DNA of 10,121 nt from a bacterium (lineage in GTDB: Bacteria; UBA4055): NCBI GenBank assembly GCA_029559475.1, contig JAKQBN010000045.1, positions 1 to 10,121 of the forward strand, read 5' to 3'. The notes under the pieces are model-generated. The model did not search any database, was not told where the DNA came from, and worked only from the letters and a program-made list of their open reading frames with translations. This document shows, one piece after another, positions 1 to 7,493 of the stretch (position 1 is the stretch's first letter; the number at the start of each line of letters is the position of its first letter). A program made the position numbers and the translations under genes.

Positions 1-1917
1 TCCGCTCGTGTGGGTCCCGAACTGCCATACCTGGCCGTTACCCTGATTGTCAACTATCGTCCATGATGTCGGTAAACTCGTCGACGCGTTGAAGTTCTGA
101 GTGAACGGAAGTCCGAATACAGGTACTGTACCTGACCCGCTCACCGCTATGTTCGTGCTCGGATGGCTCGTATCTGACGATGTTATCACCACATTACCGC
201 TGTATGCCTGTTCCAGAGTCGGCGCAAAAGTCAGATCGAACGTTTCTGATGAATTTGGCGAGATCATATAGCTTATCGTGTTCTTAACAGCAGCTGCAAC
301 CGAATAACCTGCGATTGTAGTAATTTCTCCGGATAAATACTCTACTGCGTCACTGTTGGTTATAGTAAACTGCTTAATGCTGCTTTGCCCAACGCTTACA
401 TTTCCGTAGTTTAAAGATGACTGGTTGACGGCAAAAGTACCTCCTATCTGACCGAGAACGTTGAACTGATGCGGATCAGCAGAACCTATGAAAGGGTGAT
501 TTTCCACTCTGCCTGAGTTATCAGTCGCATGTATATAATATGATACTGTAGATCCGGCCGCCTGGCTGGGAATAGTAGCCGAGTAATTTCCGCTGCTGCC
601 GGACATTGATATAGTATTCCAGCTTCCGCTGTTGATCTTGTAATACAAAGTCGCTGATGTAATGGTATGTCCGCCGTAGGATACTATCTTCGCAGATATC
701 GGATAACTTTCAGCTGAAGATTGTTCTGTCAGTGTAGCGACATGATAAATATGAAGCATTTCTTTATCAATAACACCTCTTGTCCTGCAGTGCAGTGCAT
801 CGGTAGACTCCCAGGGCGTTCCGGTACTGTTGAGAACTCCTGTTATAGTGTATCCCGGCATCGCAGACTGATATACAGCCAGAGCTGCCGCATCGTTAGA
901 TCCGCTCATTATCGGCACAAAAACATGATCATTAAGAATAAGCGAATTTGTATAAGGTTCGTTATTCGGAGTATTAACCCTATAGATCTGATAAGGTGTT
1001 CCGTAAGAAGAAGTCTGAGCTTCAAAATAGTCAACAGTAGCTTCAATTTCATCATATTGAGCGTGTGAAGTTGGAACGGACCTAATAAGCAGCTTATCAA
1101 CATCTAAAAATTTTCCCCAGCAGTCTATATGATCTATATAAGTATTGTTCGGATCTTCAACGACGTGATATGTGTGAATACCGAGGTAATCATTCATTCT
1201 CTGGTCAACTTGAGCCTGATTAATATGTAAAGACGTATTACTCTCTTCATAAACAATAGTTGTTGATGCCCCTACACCCATTCCGTCGGTCATATAATTA
1301 CCCCCGGTGTGAACTACATTCATACCGTATAAAGGCTCATCCAGAAAAGGTGCTGTAACTACAGGAATGTTGTCATCATTAGTCCTGGGTCTGTTGTATG
1401 GAAAGTCACATATTCCAACTTCATTGTTGCCGTTAACAACGTACCAGGGTCCGTAATCTCTTGTCCAGTACGAATCTGAAGGAGCGATCAGAAAATCGCA
1501 TTTTGAGGTATCTATGCCGGCAGATATATATGAATTTATTACCGTATTTTTTTCGCTTGTGCTTGCGACGATCGTAACGACATCTGTAACTTCAGAAAGC
1601 TGCTTGATGAAAGCAATCGGAAGTCCGAATCCAAATCCTTTATCTTTTTCTAGCTTATGAGCACCTATCATAACTCCCTGCATCCTTTCGAATTCGGCAG
1701 TTTGCCTGACGGGTCCTACAGGAGGATCAGTTTCAACGAATCCTTTGCCTATTTCATTCATCCTTCCAAGCTCGTCCGGTGTCAGCCAGTGAGGCATTGA
1801 GTTCGGATTGTTCTTGAACCATTCTTCGGTTCGTCTGATCAGTTCATCGTCTATCTTCGTCTGAGCGAAAATTACAGCTGACAGCAGGATAATCAGCATC
1901 GGTATCAGTTTTTTCAT
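1..1917 (-). CDS. Secreted peptidylarginine deiminase-like protein (PAD_porph family, PPAD type), 3' end outside window
   Basis: An open frame of 639 codons from the ATG runs off the left edge without a stop; I translated it by hand. Residues 1-18 look like a signal peptide (MKK, hydrophobic stretch, IFA|Q19). Residues ~50-385 are a guanidino-group-modifying deiminase domain of the PAD_porph/agmatine deiminase superfamily. Visible residues are D154 (WTRDYGP), R176 and R178 (YNRPRTND), H263 and D265 (HIDCWGK), N324 (EPYTNSL) and the nucleophile C377 (ALHCRT). From memory, these match PPAD D130, R152/R154, H236/D238, N297 and C351. The family converts peptidyl-arginine to citrulline. Residues ~394-487 are Ig-like, ~492-595 an abnormal-spindle-like repeat (choice-of-anchor D type), and ~600 onward begins an adhesin/MAM-like module (LPFTQNF, W..V). 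A T9SS sorting domain is expected beyond the window. GAGGA lies 5 bases before this ATG; in-frame ATGs at 1920 and 1929 are alternatives. It lies 23 bases after the aldolase gene and may be cotranscribed with it. Confidence 0.82.
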   Translation of the reverse strand, partial: MKKLIPMLIILLSAVIFAQTKIDDELIRRTEEWFKNNPNSMPHWLTPDELGRMNEIGKGFVETDPPVGPVRQTAEFERMQGVMIGAHKLEKDKGFGFGLPIAFIKQLSEVTDVVTIVASTSEKNTVINSYISAGIDTSKCDFLIAPSDSYWTRDYGPWYVVNGNNEVGICDFPYNRPRTNDDNIPVVTAPFLDEPLYGMNVVHTGGNYMTDGMGVGASTTIVYEESNTSLHINQAQVDQRMNDYLGIHTYHVVEDPNNTYIDHIDCWGKFLDVDKLLIRSVPTSHAQYDEIEATVDYFEAQTSSYGTPYQIYRVNTPNNEPYTNSLILNDHVFVPIMSGSNDAAALAVYQSAMPGYTITGVLNSTGTPWESTDALHCRTRGVIDKEMLHIYHVATLTEQSSAESYPISAKIVSYGGHTITSATLYYKINSGSWNTISMSGSSGNYSATIPSQAAGSTVSYYIHATDNSGRVENHPFIGSADPHQFNVLGQIGGTFAVNQSSLNYGNVSVGQSSIKQFTITNSDAVEYLSGEITTIAGYSVAAAVKNTISYMISPNSSETFDLTFAPTLEQAYSGNVVITSSDTSHPSTNIAVSGSGTVPVFGLPFTQNFNASTSLPTSWTIVDNQGNGQVWQFGTHTSG

Positions 1918-1940
1918 CATAGTCCTCATTTTATTTAAAA

Positions 1941-2648
1941 TTATTTTTGTCTTGTTCTAAAGTAGATTTTTATTGCTTTTTCTACAACCTCGATCTTGTC
2001 TAACACCTCGTCAAGAGTAATTCCCGCGCTGAAGCAACCGTGCTTTTCAATAATAGCGAGGTCTTTCTTTTTAAGCTCGTTTAAAACAGCTAATGCAAGC
2101 TCGTATGATCCGGGAGTTTTATGACCGATGATCCCGATACCTTCAGGGAGTAAAAGCCGGATCTCTGAATGACTTGAAAAAAGGATTTTATTCACAGCTT
2201 CGGCTGTTTTAATATCGGGAATATTCAATAATGCGACCATATTCTCCGGATGGCAGTGAACTACAGCCCTGTATCCGCTTTGTCTTTTCTCATATTCATT
2301 ATGAAGCAGAAGGTGAGCTACAAGTTCTGAACTCGGATTTTTATTATATTCTGCAGATCTGTAGTATCCTGTTCCCTTATCATTTACTGTAATTACGGAA
2401 CAATAGTCTGATGCATTTCCCGATGCGATGTGTCTCATTCTGCTGCCGGATGAAGTAATCATTATTGTTTTACAAGCCAGATTTTCAAAACGGTCAGGAA
2501 GATCAGTATGATCGTTTTTATCGAAAGAAAAAGGACTTGCCATCCTGTAACTTATATTGCCCGCATAAGCTTCAGCCCATCCGTGTCTGTATAAAAGGTC
2601 TGCAGCGCTTATTATATTTTCAAAAACTCCCGCCAGTTCTTTATGCAT
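1941..2648 (-). CDS. rhaD: Class II aldolase, rhamnulose-1-phosphate aldolase-like
   Basis: A 235-residue protein of the class II (zinc-dependent) aldolase/adducin family. It aligns by eye with E. coli RhaD along its length: GWAEAYAGN near residue 24, TSSGSRMR near 65, SSEL (E108, catalytic base position), HCH (H131 and H133, zinc ligands), SEIRLLLPEG (E162), and KHG (H203, third zinc ligand). RhaD cleaves L-rhamnulose-1-phosphate to dihydroxyacetone phosphate and L-lactaldehyde in the cytoplasm. At 235 residues it is shorter than E. coli RhaD (about 274), lacking the C-terminal extension and some inter-motif loops. The ATG at 2648 is preferred over the in-frame TTG at 2651 because GGAGGA ends 5 bases before it. 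No rhamnose kinase, isomerase or transporter is nearby, so another sugar phosphate (for example fuculose-1-phosphate) is possible. It is transcribed divergently from bioY. Confidence 0.78.
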   Translation of the reverse strand: MHKELAGVFENIISAADLLYRHGWAEAYAGNISYRMASPFSFDKNDHTDLPDRFENLACKTIMITSSGSRMRHIASGNASDYCSVITVNDKGTGYYRSAEYNKNPSSELVAHLLLHNEYEKRQSGYRAVVHCHPENMVALLNIPDIKTAEAVNKILFSSHSEIRLLLPEGIGIIGHKTPGSYELALAVLNELKKKDLAIIEKHGCFSAGITLDEVLDKIEVVEKAIKIYFRTRQK

Positions 2649-2666
2649 CAAAATCCTCCGGGCTTT

Positions 2667-2695
2667 AATTTAATGCGGGAGATTGAACTTGTCCA
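2667..2695 (-). promoter_or_regulatory. Candidate sigma-70 promoter for the aldolase gene
   Basis: Read on the minus strand there is TGGACA (2695-2690), a 17-base spacer, then TAAATT (2672-2667). The expected transcription start, near 2660, gives a leader of about 12 bases holding the GGAGGA ribosome site. The rest of the divergent gap up to bioY (2696-2778) is very AT-rich. I saw no convincing promoter pair for bioY there and no BirA-type biotin operator. Confidence 0.35.
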
Positions 2696-2778
2696 CTAAA
2701 AAAAAATAAAAATTTACTTTCATATTGAATATTAATAATTTAGATTTAGTGCCTGATTTATAAAATATTGGAGAATAC

Positions 2779-3324
2779 ATGGAAACAAAAATTATCAAAA
2801 GCGCGGAAAACAACATTGCAAAAGAAATGCTTCAGGTGACTTCGGCAACATTTCTGATCGCCTTTCTTTCGCAGATCGTTATACCCTTTAAGCCGGTTCC
2901 GCTGACCGGACAGACTCTAGGAATTCTTCTCGCTGCCGGAACTTTGGGCAGAAAGAAAGGAATGCTTTCTGTTCTTACTTATGTCCTTTTGGGTACCATA
3001 GGCATGCCGTTCTTTGCGGGCGGAGATTTCGGTCCGGCAAGGCTTGCGGGTCCTACAGGCGGATATCTGGCAGGATTTATTGCAGCGGCTTACCTTGTAG
3101 GTTTTTTAAGCGACAGAGGATATCTGTCGTCTTTTACCAAAGCATCTCTGGCCATGATCGCTGGAAACGCGGTCATTTATCTTTTCGGCGTGATCTGGCT
3201 TTCTCAGTTTACCGGATGGAACAATGTTCTAAGCGCTGGAATATTTCCGTTCATTCCCGGCGATATCATTAAAATTATAGTTGCAGCCTCGGTTATTCCT
3301 TCAGCAAGGAAGTTTTTAAGTTAA
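2779..3324 (+). CDS. bioY: BioY, biotin-binding substrate (S) component of an ECF transporter
   Basis: A 181-residue integral membrane protein of usual BioY length. Family hallmarks are PVPLTGQTLG (39-48), GTIGMPFFAGGDFG (72-85), LAGPTGGYLAGF (89-100), GNAVIYLFG (129-137) and PFIPGDIIKII (157-167), with about six hydrophobic segments. BioY captures biotin and is energised by an ECF module (EcfA/EcfA'/EcfT); none is encoded here, so a shared module elsewhere or stand-alone function is implied. GGAG lies 5 bases before the ATG. The gene stands alone, divergent from the aldolase gene and ending at a bidirectional terminator. Confidence 0.93.
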   Translation: METKIIKSAENNIAKEMLQVTSATFLIAFLSQIVIPFKPVPLTGQTLGILLAAGTLGRKKGMLSVLTYVLLGTIGMPFFAGGDFGPARLAGPTGGYLAGFIAAAYLVGFLSDRGYLSSFTKASLAMIAGNAVIYLFGVIWLSQFTGWNNVLSAGIFPFIPGDIIKIIVAASVIPSARKFLS

Positions 3325-3340
3325 ACCCATTATTATAAAT

Positions 3341-3372
3341 AAAAAAGGGGAGCTTTCTGACTCCCCTTTTTT
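3341..3372. terminator. Bidirectional intrinsic terminator between bioY and the ilvE operon
   Basis: A perfect 12-base inverted repeat (AAAAAAGGGGAG, 8-base loop, CTCCCCTTTTTT) lies 16 bases after the bioY stop and 18 bases after the minus-strand ilvE stop. GGGGAG/CTCCCC forms the stable stem, and the A/T arms give a U-run to transcripts arriving from either side. Confidence 0.88.
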
Positions 3373-3390
3373 ATTCAAGAAAATCTTTTT

Positions 3391-4410
3391 TTATACTTCG
3401 ACTACCCAGCCGTCAGGTGCTTTTATATCTCCGTACTGGATCCCGGTAAGAGTATCGTAAAGTTTTCTTGTTACCGGACCTACTTCAGTTTCGGAATGGA
3501 AAATGTGATATTTTCCTTTGTGCATTATCCCGCCTATCGGTGAAATTACAGCAGCGGTTCCGCATGCGCCTGCTTCCTTAAACTGATCAAGTTTATCTAT
3601 AAGAACGTCTCTTTCTTCTGTTTTCATTCCCAGATATTCTTTCGCGACGTGCAGAAGTGAGTATTTTGTTATTGACGGAAGGATCGAAGGTGATTTTGGA
3701 GTGACGAATACGTTATCGTGCGTTATGCCGAAGAAGTTCGCGGCTCCGACCTCTTCGATCTTTGTATGTGTCTTCGGATCGAGATAGATACAGTCAGCAT
3801 AACCCGCTTTTACCGCAAGTTCGTGAGGAAGTAGGCTTCCCGTATAGTTACCGCCTACTTTTGCGGATCCGGTTCCGTTAGGCGCAGCTCTGTCATAATC
3901 CGAGGTTATAAAATTCACAGGAGCGAGACCGCCTTTAAAATACGGGCCGACGGGCGAGCAGAAGATCGAGAAAATATATTCTTTTGCCGGCCTTACACCG
4001 AGATTATCGCCAACACCTATTTCGAACGGCCTCAAATACAGAGTGGCTCCGGTTCCGTAAGGCGGAACGAATCTTTTATTCGCCCTAACTACCTGCTTGC
4101 AGGCTTCTATAAATCTCTCGACCGGGAATTCTGTCATAAGCACTCTCTGGCAGCTTTTTACCATCCTTTTCGCGTTCTCATCAGGCCTGAAAAGAAGGAT
4201 CCTTCCATCTTTTGCAGTATATGCCTTCATGCCTTCAAAACAGCATTGGCCGTAATGAAAAACGTTCGATGATTCGCTTATGGTGATCTGGTTGTCTTCG
4301 ACAAGTTTACCTTCATCCCATTTACCTTCCTTCCAGTGGCAGATGTATCTTTTGTCGGTTTTTAAATATGCAAAACCGAGTTTTCCCCAGTCAATATTTG
4401 CTTTTTCCAT
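3391..4410 (-). CDS. ilvE: Branched-chain amino acid aminotransferase (PLP fold type IV, class II IlvE)
   Basis: A 339-residue cytoplasmic enzyme that interconverts Leu, Ile and Val with their 2-oxo acids, using 2-oxoglutarate/glutamate and pyridoxal phosphate. Features are [14 protein letters not shown] (51-64), YLRPFEIG (125-132), [12 protein letters not shown] (182-193) with the Schiff-base lysine K184, EEVGAANFF (219-227) and a phosphate-binding loop at [13 protein letters not shown] (241-253). Length and the N-terminal extension fit the longer eukaryote-like BCAT form rather than the ~310-residue E. coli form. AAGGGG precedes the ATG by 6 bases. It is the last gene of the minus-strand run, 34 bases after the LysN-like aminotransferase, and ends at the bidirectional terminator. 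Confidence 0.94.
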   Translation of the reverse strand: MEKANIDWGKLGFAYLKTDKRYICHWKEGKWDEGKLVEDNQITISESSNVFHYGQCCFEGMKAYTAKDGRILLFRPDENAKRMVKSCQRVLMTEFPVERFIEACKQVVRANKRFVPPYGTGATLYLRPFEIGVGDNLGVRPAKEYIFSIFCSPVGPYFKGGLAPVNFITSDYDRAAPNGTGSAKVGGNYTGSLLPHELAVKAGYADCIYLDPKTHTKIEEVGAANFFGITHDNVFVTPKSPSILPSITKYSLLHVAKEYLGMKTEERDVLIDKLDQFKEAGACGTAAVISPIGGIMHKGKYHIFHSETEVGPVTRKLYDTLTGIQYGDIKAPDGWVVEV

Positions 4411-4444
4411 ACGCCGCCCCTTATAAAATATACTTTGTTTGAAT

Positions 4445-5665
4445 TTACGCTTTTTTATTATCCATCATGGCCTTGATCGCTTTTCCTAGTCTTTTCACTC
4501 CCTCAACGATCTCCTCATGCGACGCAAATGAGAAATTGATCCTCATCGTATTCTTTCCGCTTTCATCGCAGTGGAACACTTTTCCTATTACGAACGCAAC
4601 ATTATTTTCTATAGCCGTTATAAAAAGTTCTTCGGCATCCATCCACTCCGGAAGAGTTACAAAAAGAAAAAGTCCGCCTTCAGGATTTGTCCAGGTAACG
4701 CCTTCGGGCAGATATTTTTCGAACGAATCCATCATAACGTCTTTTTTTGCTTTGTACATAGTTATAATGTTGTTAAGGTTTTTATCAAAATAGCCTTTCT
4801 CAATATATTTTGTTGCTATCATCTGAACAAACGATGAAGTACAGAGGTCAGTTGACTGTTTTGCCGTTACGATCTTGTCCAGAATTGCCTCGTGACCGAT
4901 AATCCAGCCGATCCTAAATCCGGGAACGAAAAGTTTTGAGAAAGTTCCGAGAAGAATTACTCTGCCTTCATCTGCGAGCTGATAGAACGTTTTCTGGGAT
5001 TCTCCTTCGAATCTCAATTCTCTATAAGGGCTGTCCTCGACGATCAGAACATCATATTTCTGCGCTATCTTGATTATCTCGAGCCTTCTCCATTCAGGCA
5101 TCGTTACTCCTGCGGGGTTCTGGAAATCGGGAATTATATATATGAATTTTGGTTTCTCGCCGACTTTTTTCAATATGCTCAGCTCTTCTTCAAGGACATC
5201 AGCCCTCATTCCGTATTTATCGTGCTTAACGCCTATCATGTTCGCGCCGTAATTCTGGAACGACTGAATTCCACCGAGATATGACGGAAGCTCGACAAGA
5301 ACTTTGTCACCGGGATTTACGAGAACCTTTGGTATAAGATCCAGAGCCTGCTGAGATGATGTTACTATAATAATATTGTTGGAAGTAATGTTTAGACCCT
5401 GTTTCGCATATCTCTCTGCCAGAACTTTTCTTAAACCAGGATTTCCTTCTGTAGTTGAATACTGAAGTGCCGCAGGGCCTTCTGTTTCAAGAACTTCGCA
5501 TGATATTTCCTGAAGCTCTTTAATCGGAAAGGTCAACGGCGACGGCAATCCTCCGGCGAACGAGATCAGGCCGGGTTTGTTGGTAAGCTTTAACAGCTCG
5601 CGGATAGCGGATTTTTTCATTCTTTTTGAGTTATCGGACAGTATTGAATCGAAATCTTTGACCAT
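4445..5665 (-). CDS. PLP-dependent class I/II aminotransferase, LysN/2-aminoadipate aminotransferase-like
   Basis: A 406-residue fold type I aminotransferase of the subgroup that includes LysN, kynurenine/aminoadipate aminotransferase II and the enzyme domain of MocR regulators, but without a DNA-binding domain. Features are [10 protein letters not shown] (34-43), [13 protein letters not shown] (67-79), PDFQNPAGV (179-187), [10 protein letters not shown] with D211 and Y214, [15 protein letters not shown] (240-254) with Schiff-base K244, and MRINFSF (374-380) with the carboxylate-binding R375. The family transfers amino groups from 2-aminoadipate, aromatic or branched substrates to 2-oxoglutarate; the substrate here cannot be read from sequence. 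GGGAG lies 6 bases before the ATG. Pairing with ilvE downstream suggests a joint role in amino acid/2-oxo acid exchange (inference). Confidence 0.87.
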   Translation of the reverse strand: MVKDFDSILSDNSKRMKKSAIRELLKLTNKPGLISFAGGLPSPLTFPIKELQEISCEVLETEGPAALQYSTTEGNPGLRKVLAERYAKQGLNITSNNIIIVTSSQQALDLIPKVLVNPGDKVLVELPSYLGGIQSFQNYGANMIGVKHDKYGMRADVLEEELSILKKVGEKPKFIYIIPDFQNPAGVTMPEWRRLEIIKIAQKYDVLIVEDSPYRELRFEGESQKTFYQLADEGRVILLGTFSKLFVPGFRIGWIIGHEAILDKIVTAKQSTDLCTSSFVQMIATKYIEKGYFDKNLNNIITMYKAKKDVMMDSFEKYLPEGVTWTNPEGGLFLFVTLPEWMDAEELFITAIENNVAFVIGKVFHCDESGKNTMRINFSFASHEEIVEGVKRLGKAIKAMMDNKKA

Positions 5666-5732
5666 TTTATTCTCCCGGTTTTTTACTTAAAAAAAAGAAA
5701 GGAAAGAACTTGGTCAAAGTCAAATTAATTTT

Positions 5733-6536
5733 TTACAATAAATATATTTCGTTTGATAAACTTATAAAATCGGCCACGCTGAGATTTTCAGGCCTTTTCG
5801 TTACTTCAACAGTTGTGATCAGACCCGGGTCATCAATAAAAGCTTTCAGAGTATTCCTCAGCATCTTTCTACGGTTTAAGAAAGTTGTTTTTACGACAGA
5901 TCTGAAATGTTTCATATCTTTAACTTTCTGAAGATTACCATTACCTGTAGTAAAATTGAACCTTATTATCGAAGATGTGATTTTCGGCTTAGGGAAAAAT
6001 GCTTCGGGCGGTATGTCGAAAAGGATCTCGGGTTCGCAGAAGAATCTTGTAAAAACGCTGATGACCCCATAAGCTTTTGTATTTACTTTAGCTACGATCC
6101 TTTCAGCCACTTCTTTCTGGATCATGATCGTGAGAGACTGAATTTTAAGTTTATCATTATTAACTTCTGAAGCAAGTTCCATTACTTTGAAAATAATAGG
6201 GCTGGTCACGTGATAAGGCAGATTGCCGACGATTTTTATATTTTCTTCCTGAATATTTTCGACCAGATCGAATTTTAAAAAATCCTCGTTAAAGAGAACG
6301 AAATCGTCATCAGATATTTTATCTTCAAGATTATCTATCAGCCTCTGGTCTATCTCTACCGCATAAAGCTTCTTTACTCTGCCTGTGATCCTCTTCGTAA
6401 GCGCTCCACCGCCCGGTCCGATCTCGAGAACTGTATCATCAGGTTTAAGATTAAACGATTCAATTATTTTTGATATATAGAATTCGTCTTTTAGAAAGTT
6501 CTGCCCGAGAGATTTTTTCAGCTTTGGAAAAGTCAT
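5733..6536 (-). CDS. rsmA: 16S rRNA (adenine1518-N6/adenine1519-N6)-dimethyltransferase
   Basis: A 267-residue RsmA/KsgA of usual length. It uses S-adenosylmethionine to dimethylate two adjacent adenosines in the 3'-terminal helix of 16S rRNA during 30S maturation. Visible motifs are KKSLGQNFL (7-15), the SAM site EIGPGGGALT (38-47) with acidic E61, catalytic NLPYHVTSPI (105-114), FFPKPKITSSIIRF (180-193) and FLNRRKMLRNTL (219-230) of the C-terminal helical domain. Its AGGTG ribosome site overlaps the TAG stop of the upstream permease gene, with 7 bases between stop and start, which points to translational coupling. Confidence 0.97.
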   Translation of the reverse strand: MTFPKLKKSLGQNFLKDEFYISKIIESFNLKPDDTVLEIGPGGGALTKRITGRVKKLYAVEIDQRLIDNLEDKISDDDFVLFNEDFLKFDLVENIQEENIKIVGNLPYHVTSPIIFKVMELASEVNNDKLKIQSLTIMIQKEVAERIVAKVNTKAYGVISVFTRFFCEPEILFDIPPEAFFPKPKITSSIIRFNFTTGNGNLQKVKDMKHFRSVVKTTFLNRRKMLRNTLKAFIDDPGLITTVEVTKRPENLSVADFISLSNEIYLL

Positions 6537-6543
6537 TTTACAC

Positions 6544-7299
6544 CTAATAATGTTTATAGAATAATGAAATTATGATTATCACAACGATCGTATAGAAGAA
6601 CGGCTTAATAAACTTTACTCCGTTCTTGATCACGAGCTTCGAGCCTATCGTAGCTCCTGCGATCTCCCCTATTCCCATAATAAGACCCGGAATAAACACC
6701 ATCTTACCGCCGATAAGAAAGAATAACAAAGCAGTAATATTGCTTGTAAAATTCATAACCTTCGTATAAGCCGTAGCGGAGACCATCTCCTGACCAAGAA
6801 AAAAGACGATAAGGATCACCCAGAATGCTCCTGTCCCCGGCCCGAAATAGCCGTCATAGAATCCGATCGACAGACCGAAAATAATATAAAACCATTTTTC
6901 GCTCATCCGTCTTTCTCTTTCGATCTCCCCCGCCTTAGGCGAAAAAAGCAGATAAACAAGCACGCCCATCAAAAGAAAAGGTATCAGCTTCTTAAGAAGA
7001 TCATTGCTCGTGATCTGGACAAGGATCGTACCTGCTCCGGCGCCGATGAAAGTAAAAACAATGCCCGTCCGCGCAGTCTTCAGATCAGCTTTCCCGCTTT
7101 TAACATAATGATAAGATGCCGTGATCGACCCGAATGTTGACTGAAGCTTGTTCGTGCCCAGAGCCATCTGAGGCGATAATCCCGCGAGCATCAGCGCAGG
7201 CAGAGTTATAAGCCCTCCCCCGCCGGCTATAGAATCAATAAATCCCGCAGCAGTACCGGCTATAAACAGAAGAAAATATGTCAGAAAGTCAGGTTCCAT
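6544..7299 (-). CDS. yfcA: TauE/SafE-family permease, YfcA type
   Basis: A 251-residue polytopic membrane protein of the TauE/SafE (former DUF81) family, resembling E. coli YfcA along its length. It shows the pseudo-symmetric pair GFIDSIAGGGGLITLPAL (19-36) and GFYDGYFGPGTGAFW (146-160), the ALGTNKLQ motif (46-53), a cytoplasmic-type ERERRM loop (128-132), TSNI (185-188) and about seven or eight hydrophobic spans. Family members export small sulfur-containing or organic anions such as sulfite or sulfoacetate; YfcA itself has no firm substrate. A purine-rich GGAAGGGA ends one base before the ATG. It is first in the run leading into rsmA. Confidence 0.86.
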   Translation of the reverse strand: MEPDFLTYFLLFIAGTAAGFIDSIAGGGGLITLPALMLAGLSPQMALGTNKLQSTFGSITASYHYVKSGKADLKTARTGIVFTFIGAGAGTILVQITSNDLLKKLIPFLLMGVLVYLLFSPKAGEIERERRMSEKWFYIIFGLSIGFYDGYFGPGTGAFWVILIVFFLGQEMVSATAYTKVMNFTSNITALLFFLIGGKMVFIPGLIMGIGEIAGATIGSKLVIKNGVKFIKPFFYTIVVIIIISLFYKHY

Positions 7300-7321
7300 G
7301 TCCCTTCCAAAGAGTCGGGTA

Positions 7322-7350
7322 AATATAAGATAAAAAACGACAATAGTGAA
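7322..7350 (-). promoter_or_regulatory. Candidate sigma-70 promoter of the yfcA-rsmA-aminotransferase operon
   Basis: Read on the minus strand there is TTCACT (7350-7345), a 17-base spacer and TATATT (7327-7322). A transcript would start near 7315 and give a leader of about 15 bases before the ATG. It borders the 33-bp direct repeats on its upstream side, so a protein bound there could affect both divergent genes. Confidence 0.35.
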
Positions 7351-7363
7351 ACATTGATTTTAC

Positions 7364-7454
7364 AATATTGCCCTTATTCTGCGACAAACTTTCTCGAATA
7401 TTGGGTTTATTCTGTGACAAAAATAATGAAATATTGGGTTGATTTTGTGTAATA
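7364..7454 (+). repeat. Three direct repeats of exact 33-bp period upstream of the ATPase gene
   Basis: Imperfect copies of about 25 bases begin at 7364, 7397 and 7430. Each starts AATATTG; copies 1 and 2 continue with TTATTCTG and GACAAA, while copy 3 diverges after TTTGTG. Copies 2 and 3 share AATATTGGGTT. The spacers of about 8 bases are unrelated (CTTTCTCG against AATAATGA), so it is the core that is conserved. A 33-bp period is close to three helical turns and puts all copies on one face of the DNA, as for cooperative binding sites or iterons. The array ends 40 bases before the ATPase ATG. Confidence 0.8.
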
Positions 7455-7493
7455 TTATAGCTAATTTACTACCATAAGCAAAAGGAGTCCAAA

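Noticed and set aside
721-1068. Plus-strand open frame of 115 codons
   Set aside because: It lies opposite the deiminase gene, matches no family and has a Cys/Arg/His-rich composition typical of an antisense shadow.
909-1103. Minus-strand open frame of 64 codons, rich in Leu and Ile
   Set aside because: It is out of frame inside the deiminase gene, whose own frame is open with catalytic motifs on both sides.
5666-5732. Possible promoter (TTGACT) between rsmA and the LysN-like gene
   Set aside because: No acceptable -10 element lies at the right distance; the stretch is mainly pyrimidine-rich on the coding strand.
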